Shown in pieces: positions 48,101-58,605 of a stretch of 64,000 nt of DNA. The position numbers were made by a program, and so were the translations under genes. Within the stretch, counting starts at the first letter, position 1; every line of letters starts with the position of its first letter. The DNA is from Reticulascus tulasneorum. Its lineage: Eukaryota > Ascomycota > Sordariomycetes > Glomerellales > Reticulascaceae. Location: NCBI GenBank assembly GCA_001557505.1, contig LSAX01000007.1, forward strand, positions 496,001-560,000, read 5' to 3'. Under the pieces are notes generated by a model. It was given only the letters and a program-made list of their open reading frames with translations. It made no database searches and was not told the origin of the DNA.

Positions 48101-49137
48101 AAGGCGCGAGACACATTGTGCTTGTATCCCGAAGCGGATCCGCTGCTGGGAAGGTCAAAGACCTAATTGACGACGCTCAAAAGGTTGATGCTGAAGTTGT
48201 AGTCCGCCGATGCAACGTGGCAGACAAGGCTGAAGTTGACGCTCTTATTTCCAGTGGTCTACAAGGCATGCCGCCCGTCAGAGGTGTTGTCCATGGAGCC
48301 ATGGTGCTTCATGATGTCTTGTTCGAGAAGATGACCTATGAGGAATACGTCACTGTCATCGAGTCAAAGGTCCAAGGCGCCTGGAACTTCCACCATGCTC
48401 TTATCAACGAGCCACTCGACTTCTTTGTCGCCATCTCATCGGTGGCCGGAGCCGTCGGCAACAGAGGTCAGGCCGCCTACGCCGCAGCCAATTGCTTCTT
48501 GAATGCTTTCGTACAGTACCGCCTCTCGCTGGGCTTGCATGCTGCTTCGGTGGACCCGACAGCAATTTCTGACTCCGGGTATCTCGCAGAAGATGCCGCG
48601 GCTGCGGCAGAGGTTGCAAGAAATTTGGGTAGTGATACCGTTTGCGAAGCTGAAGTGCTGGCACTACTCGGTGCTGCAATCAATGGTCGACTAGCCTCTG
48701 CCTGCGGATCACAAACCATTATCGGCTGCCGCATGACACCATCTATGCAGCCATTCTGGACACCAGATGCGAAGTTCAAATACCTACGCGAAACAATGGA
48801 AGCTCAAGCAGAAGCAGAAGCATCGTTGTTAGGAACAGCGGCCATCTCTTATAACGCCGCTTTGAAGGCGGCTAAATCTCCCGAAGAAGCTCAAGAGAAC
48901 GTTTGCAAGGGCCTTGTCCACAAGATCGCAGCAGTGCTGATGATGGAAGAAGAGGAGCTGGATATTACACGGTCGCTTTCGCACTATCCACTTGATTCGC
49001 TCGTCGCGATCGAGATTCGAAACTTCATCACAAGAGAATTCGAGGCTAACCTGCAAGTGCTTGAGCTACTTTCGAGCGGCTCTATTCAGACTCTTGCAAA
49101 GGCTGTTTGTGCGAAGAGCAAGTTGGTGTCATTTTGA
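42177..49137 (+). CDS. Highly reducing polyketide synthase (KS-AT-DH-ER-KR-ACP)
   Basis: Iterative type I PKS of 2284 aa. Exons 42177-42915, 42969-43179 and 43233-49137 (both introns 53 nt). An Asn-Gly-rich repeat (about residues 18-100) precedes the ketosynthase, which has active-site Cys274 (DTACSSSL), His409 (EAHGTGT) and His449 (NIGHLEA). The acyltransferase has GQGAQW near 638 and GHSSG near 722. The dehydratase starts near 1045 and keeps the catalytic His (WLRHHQIQ), but its second motif reads [11 protein letters not shown] where HPxxLDxxxQ is expected. No SAM-binding motif lies between DH and ER, so there is no C-methyltransferase. The enoylreductase has [10 protein letters not shown] near 1717. 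The ketoreductase has GGTGGLG near 1923 and the AISSVAG...YAAANCF active site. The carrier protein has [10 protein letters not shown] near 2236. There is no thioesterase or reductase domain, so release needs a partner such as the neighbouring hydrolase. The product is unknown. Confidence 0.96.
42222..42460 (+). repeat. Degenerate tandem repeat encoding Asn-Gly units in PKS N-terminus
   Basis: A run of 12-nt-like units (aatggccactcc, aacgggtacacc and variants) encodes [12 protein letters not shown] and NGHA tetrapeptides. Three adjacent NGYT copies lie at about 42306-42345. Length variation between strains is likely. Confidence 0.75.
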
Positions 49138-49535
49138 GTGCGAGTGTAGTTCTGTACGATGCTTTTCGTTCCGCTGGCCGACATCTTCTTCGTGTAGATA
49201 CTGGAGACACTTCCTAGGGAGCTCAACCTCTTGTTTGGACGTGGCCTGGAAGAGGACAGGCCTGGTTTGGTGTACGATTGAATGGGCTTGGGTTGAGCAT
49301 CTTGATACTTAGAAAGAGAAATTACTCGCATTGTTCAATCGCGGTGTCTCAGAAACCGTAAAGGATCTAGAGTTCTGTCAGCAATGAAGACTTAGAATGA
49401 TTTCCATTGTCCAACTCACGCGCTAAGACTTTGAGATTCTAATCTCTTTTTCAAAAGAATCGCTTCAAAGGCCGAAATCCTTCATATGATAAGGATTTCA
49501 CCCTACATTTTCCATCACGTAATATGTAGTCAGCT
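49138..49535. other. Convergent intergenic region at right border of PKS locus
   Basis: 398 bp between the PKS stop and the Pop7 stop. It contains AT-rich 3' sequence and a small aaggatttc/gaaatcctt inverted repeat near 49470-49500 that could act in 3'-end formation. Nothing else seen. Confidence 0.4.
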
Positions 49536-50040
49536 TCACTTTAGCCGTATCTCGACCTCTAAACAGCTAACACGCCTAACACGACTCTGATCTTCAAAGT
49601 CGCCATCCCCGTCCATCATCACATCATCCACGGTTCCCACAGTCCGCGTCCTGACATGCACATCGCAATCCTTCTGCTCAATAAACCATGCAGCAACATT
49701 AAGGGTCTTCTCGATCGCTTTGCCGGTGCCCAGCACGAGGACTTCGCTGTCTTGGAGCCTTGTACCCTCATCATGACTGAGAGCGTCCACACGTTGTCTT
49801 AGTGACATTCCTCTAGTGGACGGCGCGCTGGCGCCTGGTGATTTCTCAAGCTGTTTCCGCACACGCTTAACTACTGCCATGAATGGTGTTGATGTTGACA
49901 CGTAAATAAGTCGCGACTTTGAAGATGCCGGCTGTTGCCGCCGCGGTAGAGGACGCTTCTGGATTGTGGCCCCTGGTATATGTTAGCCCTTGAAGCTGAA
50001 GATGAGTCATTGTGCACTTGCCTTTAGGAACTCGAGGCAT
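49536..50040 (-). CDS. pop7: RNase P/MRP protein subunit Pop7 (Rpp20)
   Basis: Alba-like protein subunit of nuclear RNase P and RNase MRP, which process tRNA and rRNA precursors. Exons 50040-50022 and 49972-49536 give 151 aa. The six-codon first exon (MPRVPK) plus GATIQKRPLPRR matches the basic N-terminus of fungal Pop7. The Alba core follows: YVSTSTPFMAVVKRVRKQL, then VLVLGTGKAIEKTLNVAAWF and a basic C-terminal strand (RVRRVSCLEVEIRL). The intron (49973-50021, 49 nt) starts with GC, not GT, in the context AAAG/GCAAGT, a good GC-AG donor, and ends ACCAG. No GT donor gives the same phase and family match. It is divergent from the Rogdi-like gene. Confidence 0.88.
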
Positions 50041-50637
50041 CTTCGAAATCTGCGTTTGAAGCTCGGTGCCTGCCAGGAACAGGCCAGGCTGGCTTTCGGC
50101 TGAGCCCAGTTCGGCCTCCATCGCGAGGAAATTGAGCAATGAGATCGACTATGTAGATGCCTGAAAAGCCTTCAGGTGACCCGCCTGGTTGAGAAGCAGA
50201 ACTACACAATATGGCCAAAATCTAGTGTTGAATGATTCGGGTCGGAATTTAATCAAATACTGGAGAACTCTGAGAAGAATGCAGCTGATTCTGCAGGAGA
50301 GAAGCCGTTAATTAAGGTACTCGCCTGGCACTGAATTTTGAGATACCATGGTAGGGTACCTAGGTAGGTAGCAAAGGCTGCCAGTGTTCAATAGTCACGG
50401 GGATGAAGCTCACCTGTAGTGGGGGCATTCCCCGCCGGAAGCCTTCCGCTAACAATCCCCACCCACCCCCCGATGCTAACTACCTAGGTAGGTAGGTGAG
50501 GTAATCTGGAATTTACGAATGGGTAGCTCGCAACAAAGCTCCAACTTCCTGCTTCACATCATGACTTACTAGACCAGGCCACCGAATTATGGCTGCCTGC
50601 AAACTCGAAAAGACAGCAAGAGGTTTAGCTAGGCAAC
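50041..50637. promoter_or_regulatory. Divergent promoter region of pop7 and Rogdi-like gene
   Basis: 597 bp. It contains two blocks of the recurrent simple motif acctaggtaggt (near 50357-50370 and 50482-50497) and a C-rich tract. It must hold both promoters. Confidence 0.4.
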
Positions 50638-51692
50638 ATGTCTATCGATATCTGGCCACCAATATCACCAGAAGAACTTAAAACCAAGCGCGTGGAATCG
50701 CTCGTAAGTGTCTTTCGTATCTGCCGCATTTACAACTCGATCAAGAGCTCCCTTCCGATTGTCCAAGATGCTGATTGACCCTAAAACGGGGCGAAAGAAA
50801 CGCGAGCTAGAATGGATTCTCGAAGAGACCCGCGAGGTCATTAAAGACGTCAAACATGGGCTCGAAGATTGCTACGCCCTTCTCGCTCCGATCGATCCTG
50901 GCAGCACGTTAGTGATGAGCACGCCGCGGAATGAGAAAGTCAAGGGCCACATAACGCGCGTAGGGACACGGATAGTCAAGGGCGTGAGTTGTTTGATCAT
51001 TTCTCCCCGTTCTGTCGTGCACATGGCTAATTCGGGCTCGCCAGACTCTTCATCTGCAACTACGAACCCTTCCAGTCCAGACACTTACGCTCGATCAAGC
51101 GCATCCGATACACATTGCGGCATTGGACACAATACATACCCATTTGACGGAATGCATAGATCTTCTCGGTCTTACGCTATCATACCCTCTGAACGCCACC
51201 CTCACTGCCGCGCAGCTACGAATTCTCGCATCCTCACTGTCCGAGTCATATACTTTACTGAGAGGTCCGCCATTGACGGAGTCAGACCCAAGCTGGATGA
51301 CGGATTCCTGCAGTTCAGCCCATTTCTCGCCACAATTGGGATCAAATATTAGCTTTCACCTAGGATTGCAAGAGTCTAGCTTGATTCTGTGGCTGCGAGC
51401 CCTGGAGCCAGTGAATGCACCAGTCCATCTGGGGACGAAACTCGGGCTAGCCCTTGGAACAGTTCGAAGGTTGGAGCATGATGAGATGGATAAGATATTC
51501 AGTTACACTTGCAAGGTTGCCCTAGAAAGCGAAAAGGATGTATCAGATGTCTTTGTCCGCGAGAAGGTTCGAGTTGAGAGCGCAGATCCAAGTCTAATGT
51601 CTCTGTCTGCGAAGCTGAATGCTCTCAGCCACACAGTTGCGCAAGCAAGAAGAAATCTGGCGGCGGTCATGGGAGAGGAGCTTGAAGACTGA
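50638..51692 (+). CDS. Rogdi/Rav2-like protein (RAVE complex subunit family)
   Basis: Exons 50638-50703, 50768-50983 and 51045-51692 (introns of 64 and 61 nt) give 309 aa, about the size of Rogdi-family proteins. These are helical proteins that act with Rav1 in assembling the vacuolar proton ATPase. Supporting features are the N-terminal helix RELEWILEETREVIKDVKHGLEDC, read here in parts, then the segment LVMSTPRNEKVKGHITRVG, which resembles the family signature. Next come beta-rich sequence and a long C-terminal helix (LSAKLNALSHTVAQARRNLAA). The start gives an acidic-proline opening (MSIDIWPPISPEEL). The assignment relies on remembered similarity; the exon structure is firm because all phases fit. 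Confidence 0.72.
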
Positions 51693-51980
51693 TACAGGAG
51701 GACGGATGTGACATTATCAATTGGATACCCGGAGATCAATAGAAAGGCAGGGGGCAGTTTTCTTGTTTGTACCAAGTGCTAGGGTCTCTCAACTATGATG
51801 ATCGTGTAGTAATCCTCTGTGCTGTCAGTGTCAAGGGCCGCAATGATCAGGCAGAATTCAAAACTAATCTGGACCGAAATATTTCCAGAGTTTTCTGATT
51901 GACTTTAAAGTCTTTCTTCTTTGTAATATACGTACACGCCGCCAATGCTACAGTCTCTCTAACAAAACTTGGATAGAATA

Positions 51981-53106
51981 TCAGGCCACTGGCGACCATG
52001 GCATGGGGAGCAGAATGCTCGACTTCATGGACTGGATAAGAGGAACAGTCTTGTGTACCGTGTCGCTCCATCCTTCAATGCCCCAGCTCTTCTCTCTTCG
52101 TATCTTTCGCTCCTCCAGGTTGGCAAACTGCCACAAATGATGGACGGTATTAAGGTCTCCAATCTGCACAAACCAAGCGCCTACTCCCTCCATCACCTCC
52201 CGTCTTGCCCTTAGGCCCCGTCTCCAATGTGTTTCCCACTCTAGCAGGTTGCCGGGGTGCAAGGTGTACGATCTCAACTCGAAGAGGCCGCCAAGCTGTC
52301 TGGGTGGTGTGGTAGGCCAGAAAGAGAACTCCTGCATCAGCGATGTTTTCTTGGAATGGATGAGATTCTTCAGCTTGTGGTCAAATTCGGGGAAGTCAGG
52401 ATGCGAGCCAATATTGTGGATCGATTCGTGGTATCCTTGATATCTCTGATATTCCCAGATGTGGACTATATTTCCAATGTCAGCTCCCATACAAGGTGAA
52501 GTCGATGGGCTTGTACGCACCAAACGTATCACAGTCGCCAACCTCTGTTCTCCAGCTACCAACCAGGTGAACCTTATTCTCTGGCATAGAGGCCATTCGC
52601 GGATACCAGGTCCCAACAAGCTTGACATACTCATCCACCTTGTCTGGCTTGACTTCGTGGAAAACAATCGAATGGACGTATTTGCCTCGGGCCAGAACCT
52701 GGCTGAAACTCGCCTCAATCTGGGCGTCCAGTTCTCGGCCTTCTTTGGTGCCGTAGATGAGGTTTGTCAAAGGGCCTGCTTTCTTCGGCGGCTCTTTGTT
52801 CTGTGATTCTGATCGTTGTCCTGCATCAGTGCTCCGTGAGCCCGGTCCGGAAAGAACTGAAGAAGACTGGGGGTCAGAGGATGGGGAGGATCGAGCTAAC
52901 GCACTGGCTTCCCGCTGCTTCTGTGCTTCCACCAACTGCTCTCGGAATGCCTGCTGCTTCTTGTTGAACTCTTTGATGGATTCGGGCTGCGCATTGATGT
53001 CGCCCATCGAAGGGGTTCGACCTTGCTGGCTCGTCGCGCTGAATGCTCGCACCGCCGAACGCGGGGTTGCCGCGCCGACAGCTCGCACCAATCGTTGGCT
53101 CAGCAT
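51981..53106 (-). CDS. NIPSNAP family protein, mitochondrial
   Basis: Exons 53106-52521 and 52465-51981 (intron 55 nt) give 356 aa. NIPSNAP proteins carry two ferredoxin-like dimeric barrel domains and reside in mitochondria, where animal members act in mitophagy signalling; the fungal role is unclear. The N-terminus is a typical presequence (MLSQRLVRAVGAATPRSAVRAF). A low-complexity Gln/Ser linker follows. Domain 1 runs from about residue 135 (YVHSIVFHEVKPDKVDEY) and includes VHIWEYQRYQGY across the splice. Domain 2 starts with GGLFELRSYTLHPGNLLEWE and ends at the C-terminus with LPMPWSPVA. The start was chosen at the second in-frame ATG because it opens the presequence; an ATG 17 codons upstream is less likely. 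Confidence 0.9.
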
Positions 53107-54094
53107 TACGAACGGGGTGATAGGCGAAGATAGGTGTTGCAAAGAGAGGCGAACCACTTCAGCTCGAGCTGAAGGTCAACCAGAGAGACGAACCAAGACT
53201 AGAATCCTGGAGCAGACAAACGTGGGTTGCAGGGAGGAGTGGCTGAGATTCGGGTATGCGGCGTAGTTGGTAGATAGCAGATGGCAGATAGCAGGTGAGA
53301 CCGGGAGCAGGGGAGAGTATCACAGAGGGAAGCACGGTGCTTGAAGATGCCGTGTTGGTGTGCAACCACGATGGGTAATTGGCTGTGTCTGGTAGGAGGC
53401 TTGGATAAGACGTGCCTTCGTATGGCATTCACCCCGCACTTTGATACTGCAAGGTAGAGCTCTTGGTGGTGTGCGGTGTGACAAGAGAGGTGTATTCTCC
53501 GGGGAAGCAAGGAGCTCGTGTGGGTACAGCAGAGGGTTTAACTTAGGTGGCTCGGAGCGGAGAAGCGCTCAGCTGCAATGATGTCACGGAAAACGTCGGC
53601 AATCGCTACCTACCTACCCGTTTGGCCTGCAACAACATCTCGCTTTGCACAGGAGATAAAGCCACGACAATCTTAATCGGACATAAAAACAACTACCTAG
53701 CACCCAGCAAGTTAGGTGACTTACCAAAGATTCCACAGTATCAAATTGCTATGCCTAAGTAAGCGGTCAAACAGTAATATGGGCTGTGGCCCCAAAGCAT
53801 CTTGCTTGTCCAAGTCCTGTCTCTGCGCTATTACGGTATTATTACAGGCTGCGTTGCACTGTATTTACAGTGACACATCGCTCTGCCAGAGGGCCGCCAT
53901 TAGTACCCGCTAACAGCCGACTGGCGACAAAACACGTGATGCGCCGCCATCCCGGCTGGCTAAATCTTTGACTGCACGTGACATGGATGGAGCTCTCGGT
54001 TATTGAGCGCAAAAGAACGCTGGGGGCTTCACCTTCAACATCACCCTCTCCATCGATCGCTACACTCTCCTTCGACCCAAACAAATCCTTCAAG
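53107..54094. promoter_or_regulatory. Divergent intergenic region between NIPSNAP and atp18 genes
   Basis: 988 bp. Short frames on both strands are inconsistent with one another. CACGTGA boxes at about 53933 and 53974 (aaacacgtgatg, gcacgtgaca) lie close before the atp18 start. These E-box-like sites are often bound by bHLH factors. Nothing else seen. Confidence 0.4.
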
Positions 54095-54502
54095 ATGTCT
54101 TGGTTCGGTGTAACCCCGTTTAAGAAGTTCCCAGCGCCAATATGTACGTTCCATTTTCGTTCCGTTTGACGTTCGGACCGCTGATCTAACCTCCTCGACA
54201 GTGAAGCCAATGGCTCCGTTCTTCATCGCCGGTACGTTCAACCAACTCAATTGGAGCTTGCAGGCGGTATATGCGCGTCGGGAATACTCAGGCTCATGAT
54301 GGGAGTGGGAATCGAAGAATCGGAGAAGGCTAACTTCTAGCAGGCGTCATAATTGCGTACGGAATCAATTCGGCCCAGAATGTGATGATGAACAGTAGGT
54401 TGAAGCTCTATCAGGACGTGGCAAGCGGGATCTCTGACATTTTGAATAGCCGACGAATGGAAGAAGGACCCTCGAAACCCGGCAGCGAAGAGCGGCCACT
54501 AA
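54095..54502 (+). CDS. atp18: Mitochondrial ATP synthase subunit i/j (Atp18)
   Basis: Small membrane subunit of the Fo part of mitochondrial ATP synthase, involved in dimer formation. Four tiny exons (54095-54143, 54202-54231, 54344-54394, 54450-54502; introns of 58, 112 and 55 nt) encode only 60 aa. Each piece alone is too short to be noticed as a gene. The joined product begins MSWFGVTPFKKFPAPILKP. It has one hydrophobic segment (APFFIAGVIIAYGINSAQN) and ends with the conserved TDEWKKDPRNP block typical of Atp18. All splice phases agree. At the third intron two overlapping acceptors exist (tag at 54340, cag at 54343); the cag gives the family sequence GVIIAYG. Confidence 0.9.
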
Positions 54503-55073
54503 AGTGCCAACAGTAGGAGAGGAATGATGGCAGGAAGAACATTCGCTACAACGTGGAGGGGCTTCCTAGACGGGGTTTTAGAATGGATTGTATCATAAAC
54601 TAACAGGCCATACTCAATTGACCTGCTCCCTAAAATGCCGAACGCTGCATACTACTCGTGGTGACTACACCGTTCGTTGCACCCAGCTAAACGTTGTCTA
54701 CGCTCTTGATGGATACGCTCAATCACGTGATGAGACATAAACCCGTTCGCACTCTAAATAATAAGATCTATCAGTGAGCCTCGTGGATAGCATTATAGGA
54801 ACTTGCATATTCAGCGAGCTGCGGCATTATACAATAGTTTAACAAGTGTGGGTTGTTTGCGGTTCGGGTTCGGGCTTTGGTTGAGTTGCCGACAAAGCTT
54901 CAAATCGTATTTCAAATCTCACTCACAAACGGCTCTCTGCCAACTTCAACTCCATGCGAATTCCCACCATAACGCAGGCAAATAAGACAGTCGGCTTGGG
55001 GGCTTTCATATCTCAGACTGTTATTCAATCTCCAAGTTTGTTGCAGAAACACTTTAGCATCCATCATCGGAAG
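54503..55073. other. Intergenic region between atp18 and the second FSH1 hydrolase gene
   Basis: 571 bp, same strand. An in-frame ATG at 54954 could extend the hydrolase by 40 residues, so part of this could be coding. It includes a CACGTGA box near 54725. Nothing else seen. Confidence 0.4.
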
Positions 55074-56000
55074 ATGTCTGTCGTTGTGAACACCGAGCCG
55101 CGCGGCGCTGCTGCTGATAAGAAGCCAAAGGGAAATGAAAAGAAGGAACTGAAGATTTTAATGCTACATGGTGGGTTTCCTTTTATGCGTTACATGATAT
55201 ATGGCTGCTTCATCATTTATGATAAGGGCTGCAGGGCCGTCCCTCATCCTTTCCCAGACGCTGACCATCATCAAGGCTATACACAATCTGGGCCACTGTT
55301 CCACTCCAAAACCCGCGCTCTAGAAAAGATTCTGATTAAGGCCCTCGCCCCCATGTCCACTATTCCAGTACTCATCTTTCCCACGGCTCCGAACCACCTC
55401 TCGGCCAAGGACATTCCCGGATTCACGCCCGGGGGGATCCCGGATGTGGACTTCGTCGAAGAGGAGGAGATCGACGCATGGGCATGGTGGCGTAAGGACG
55501 ATGCAAGCGGTGCCTACCGCTTCTTCGGCGAAGGAACCAGTGCCATCGCGACATCTATCCGCGAGGCTGGCGGTGTGGATGGCGTGATAGGCTTCAGCCA
55601 GGGCGGCGCGGCAGCTGCATTGGTCGCGGCGATGTTAGATCAACCGCATCGGACTGCGCCAGAGGAATACCCTTGGTTGAAGGAACTACGAGACGCGAAC
55701 AGCGGTAGGCGACTACTGTTCGCCGTTTCGTATTCCGGATTCTTCGCGCCTGATAAAGCACTCAAGTGGTGCTATGAGCCGAAGATTCGAACGCCAATTT
55801 TGCATTATATTGGGAGTTTAGATACAGTAGTTGATGAGTCGCGGTCGCAAGCCTTGGTAGATCACTGCGAGGAGTCGCTAGTGGCAGTTCACCCAGGTGG
55901 TCATTATGTGCCGATATCCAAGGAATGGATCATGCCCCTCGTGGGCTTCATCAGGAAATACAGCGAGGAGGCTGACAAGACATCCATACCATCATTATGA
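55074..56000 (+). CDS. FSH1 family serine hydrolase
   Basis: Alpha/beta hydrolase of the FSH1 family; the substrate is unknown. Exons 55074-55170 and 55276-56000 (intron 105 nt) give 273 aa. The intron contains no stop, so the unspliced frame is also open. Splicing is preferred because it joins LKILMLHG to YTQSGPLFHSKTRALEK, the normal opening of the family. The catalytic triad is Ser140 in GFSQGG (138-143), probably Asp215 in GSLDTVVD, and His242 in HPGGHYVP. An alternative start 120 nt upstream (54954) would add a basic extension that could be a mitochondrial presequence. Unlike the copy beside the PKS, this one sits among housekeeping genes and resembles the general metabolic Fsh group. 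Confidence 0.88.
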   Translation: MSVVVNTEPRGAAADKKPKGNEKKELKILMLHGGFPFMRYMIYGCFIIYDKGCRAVPHPFPDADHHQGYTQSGPLFHSKTRALEKILIKALAPMSTIPVLIFPTAPNHLSAKDIPGFTPGGIPDVDFVEEEEIDAWAWWRKDDASGAYRFFGEGTSAIATSIREAGGVDGVIGFSQGGAAAALVAAMLDQPHRTAPEEYPWLKELRDANSGRRLLFAVSYSGFFAPDKALKWCYEPKIRTPILHYIGSLDTVVDESRSQALVDHCEESLVAVHPGGHYVPISKEWIMPLVGFIRKYSEEADKTSIPSL

Positions 56001-56195
56001 AGACTTGAAAACATCTGGGATCATTCGGTCGGGATGGAGGCATTGCCAGGATACATGGACGAAGTAGGGGATAGACGGTGTCAAATGTTACATGCCTTAT
56101 CGTAGGCAGTATTCTAGTGCTCTATGATTACAGTTGTGCAAATCGAACCCCACGCCTGATATCCCTGACCAACCTAATCAAGCCAAGAATGTCTT

Positions 56196-57793
56196 TTAGT
56201 GTACCATAGTCGGCTTGCCTTTGCCAGACTTTGTGTCCGACTTTGAGCTGCTTTTCGGCTGAATGCGGGCCATCATCTCTTCTTTGGTAATGAGGTGATC
56301 GATCCTCTCGAGATGGCCTAGCAAGCTCTTCATGTTAGAGCTCCACTCGTTTAGAATATCATCAGCATCTCTTGGCTTCGCGAAGCTGACAATTCGCGCC
56401 GGCCGATCAATCTTTGCATAGACAGTCTTCGAAGTCACCAGTTCGCTGATGTACTTCTCTGTCTCATCCTCCGTCAAATCCAGAAGTTGCGTGAGGCGAC
56501 TCATCTGGATTCGGGTATAGTATTTGGCCACGACCCGGACGTTGTGCTCGATCACACGCTTTCTAAGATCCTGCCAGCGCTGGTGCGCCTTGTCGTCGTC
56601 AGACTGGCCAGCTTGTGCAGTGAAGACATCTGTCTCGCACAGATGTGGACCAAACTTCTTAGCAACCTCTGGCCATCGCATCAACTCATGAACGGTAAAG
56701 AGTTTGAGAAGCTCTGCTTCAAGTGGAATTTGTGCATTTCGTGTATCTCGGAAGATTCTGTGCAGAAGGTCGTGTTGTTCATTATCGTAAGGTGCCAGGA
56801 TGACGAAGTAGATGATTCGTTGAAGTACCTACAAGACGTTTTAGTATGGCTCAATATGTTCGAATGGCAGGAATACTCACGGGATGGAGCTTTGTTTGAT
56901 CTTCCTCCACAGCCTCGGTGTCGAGAACTTGTCTGTAATCTTTGCACACGTCCAGATACTTGTCATCGTGCTTCGCTAGCATAATCTGTTGCTCGTAGTA
57001 CCGAAGTTTCAGGTCCGTGACGTCGTCTTCTTTCACTTCTGGAACATCCTCTCCTCGCGCTCTCTTCTTCTCACGATCCTTCTTCTCCTTTTCGAGCTGC
57101 TCTGGTGTCTTCTTGAGCTTTCTAGCCAAGTATTTCGTGCTGACTTTTCTGCTCAGGATCCCAGCCTGGGTCCAGTCACCACTTTCGATGCAGAGAGCAA
57201 CTTGGGCCAAGATGAATTCAGTCTTCTCTCTTCGCTCCATAGAGCCGAAAGTTTCGACTTGAAGTTCGCAGAGAATCTCCGTTGCAGCCTTCAGATCCCC
57301 TTGTTCCTTCTTGATATCAGAGAGAATCTTGGTCACTCGTGCACGTTCGACCTCGACAAAAATCTTGCCTTCGGTAACTGTGCGCAGCGTCTCGATCACG
57401 GTGAGTTTGACGTCCAGGCTTGGGGTATCATCGAGGAATGCCATAACTGCCTGGACCATCTTGGTGATGGCTTGTTTCAGTTGGCTATGTTTCTTCGATA
57501 AAACCAGGACCTGATCGTTCATCAGGCCCCAATCTCCGGCGTTTTTGCATATTGTAACGATGGCTACGAGAGTCCGCGATGTAGAGGCTAGATCTGACGC
57601 CTGCGAAAATGTCAGTGTCTGCTAGTGAAAACGGCGATTCCGGAAAGCTAACCTGTCGTGTTTGCTTCTCGAAGGCCGTGAGCTTCTCTACGGCGCCTTG
57701 CAAATCGGTCGATGCAAGCTTCTCAGCCTCGGGAATCTGCTTGTCGGCCTCTTTAGAGAAGTCCTTCTCAGGCTTAAACGCAGCTTCGGCCAT
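56196..57793 (-). CDS. rpn5: 26S proteasome regulatory subunit Rpn5 (PSMD12)
   Basis: Non-ATPase subunit of the 19S lid of the proteasome. Exons on the minus strand 57793-57653, 57600-56881 and 56828-56196 (two 52-nt introns) give 497 aa. The start was chosen at the fifteenth codon of the open frame, where the family N-terminus MAEAAFKPEKDFSKEAD begins. The middle consists of helical repeats, including a Lys/Glu-rich loop (EKEKKDREKKRARGED). The C-terminal third is the PCI domain: RVVAKYYTRIQMSRLTQLLDL and ETEKYISELVTSKTVYAKID are the winged-helix part, followed by the long terminal helix. The length is normal. It is convergent with the FSH1 hydrolase gene, only 195 bp between stops. Confidence 0.96.
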
Positions 57794-58605
57794 GATGATG
57801 ATTTGATGATGTCGGCGGCGGTGAAATGGGGACAATTCTAGGATCTGGATTGGGGCGTGGAAGGTTTGGCAATGAAGCTCCGAAGCTAGGTACTTCCTAT
57901 ATACGCAAGTGTCGTGCCTGCTCCCCGGTTGACCGCTTATGTGGGGGCCTCTGGATAATCATTCCGCCGCACCCGTGTCACCACGTTACATAAGCTTTGA
58001 CCATGGGCGCGTTCGCAGATGCCGTTTTCGCAAGTGTGACTTCCACCAGGTTCTCATTTAGAGCATTAATTACTTTCTCATCCAATCTCCAGCGGACTTT
58101 ATACGACTCTGAAATTCGTGTGCACTAACGGCTTTACTTACCAAGCCAAGCAACGCTATTTCTAATGGGGTCCTGCTCACCCTGTCATTCCTCATCAGTG
58201 GCCCCAGACTCTAGCGTTCACGTGATGGTTTGGGTCTCATTGGTATTCTCACTTGGCCAATGAAGCCTATACGACATGTATTGAAGGATGTCAGAGGCCG
58301 TCTTCGACCAGATTCCCTTACATACTGTAGCACGTCGAACAAGTTCGTCAGCGCCTGGTCAGATACTCACTATTTGTAGAGCCATTACCAACAGCATCAG
58401 AGGACCGGGGGATTCTGTAAGCCAACCGTGGCGGAATACAGATTCATCTAAGTTGTAACGTCAAAAATAAGTCCTTCGGGCAAAGGTATTACATTTTTTG
58501 CTAGCCAACCTCTCGTCTAGCAATATCTAGTACAAATAATTATCTTACATCCCATATCCCACGATGACTATGTGCAGCCAGTTCCGATGCTGAATTGGTA
58601 TCCCT
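57794..58605. other. Intergenic region between rpn5 promoter and the AA1-like gene
   Basis: 812 bp. Upstream of rpn5 on the minus strand and downstream of the secreted-protein gene. No supported gene; AT-rich towards 58500. No RNA gene seen. Confidence 0.4.
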
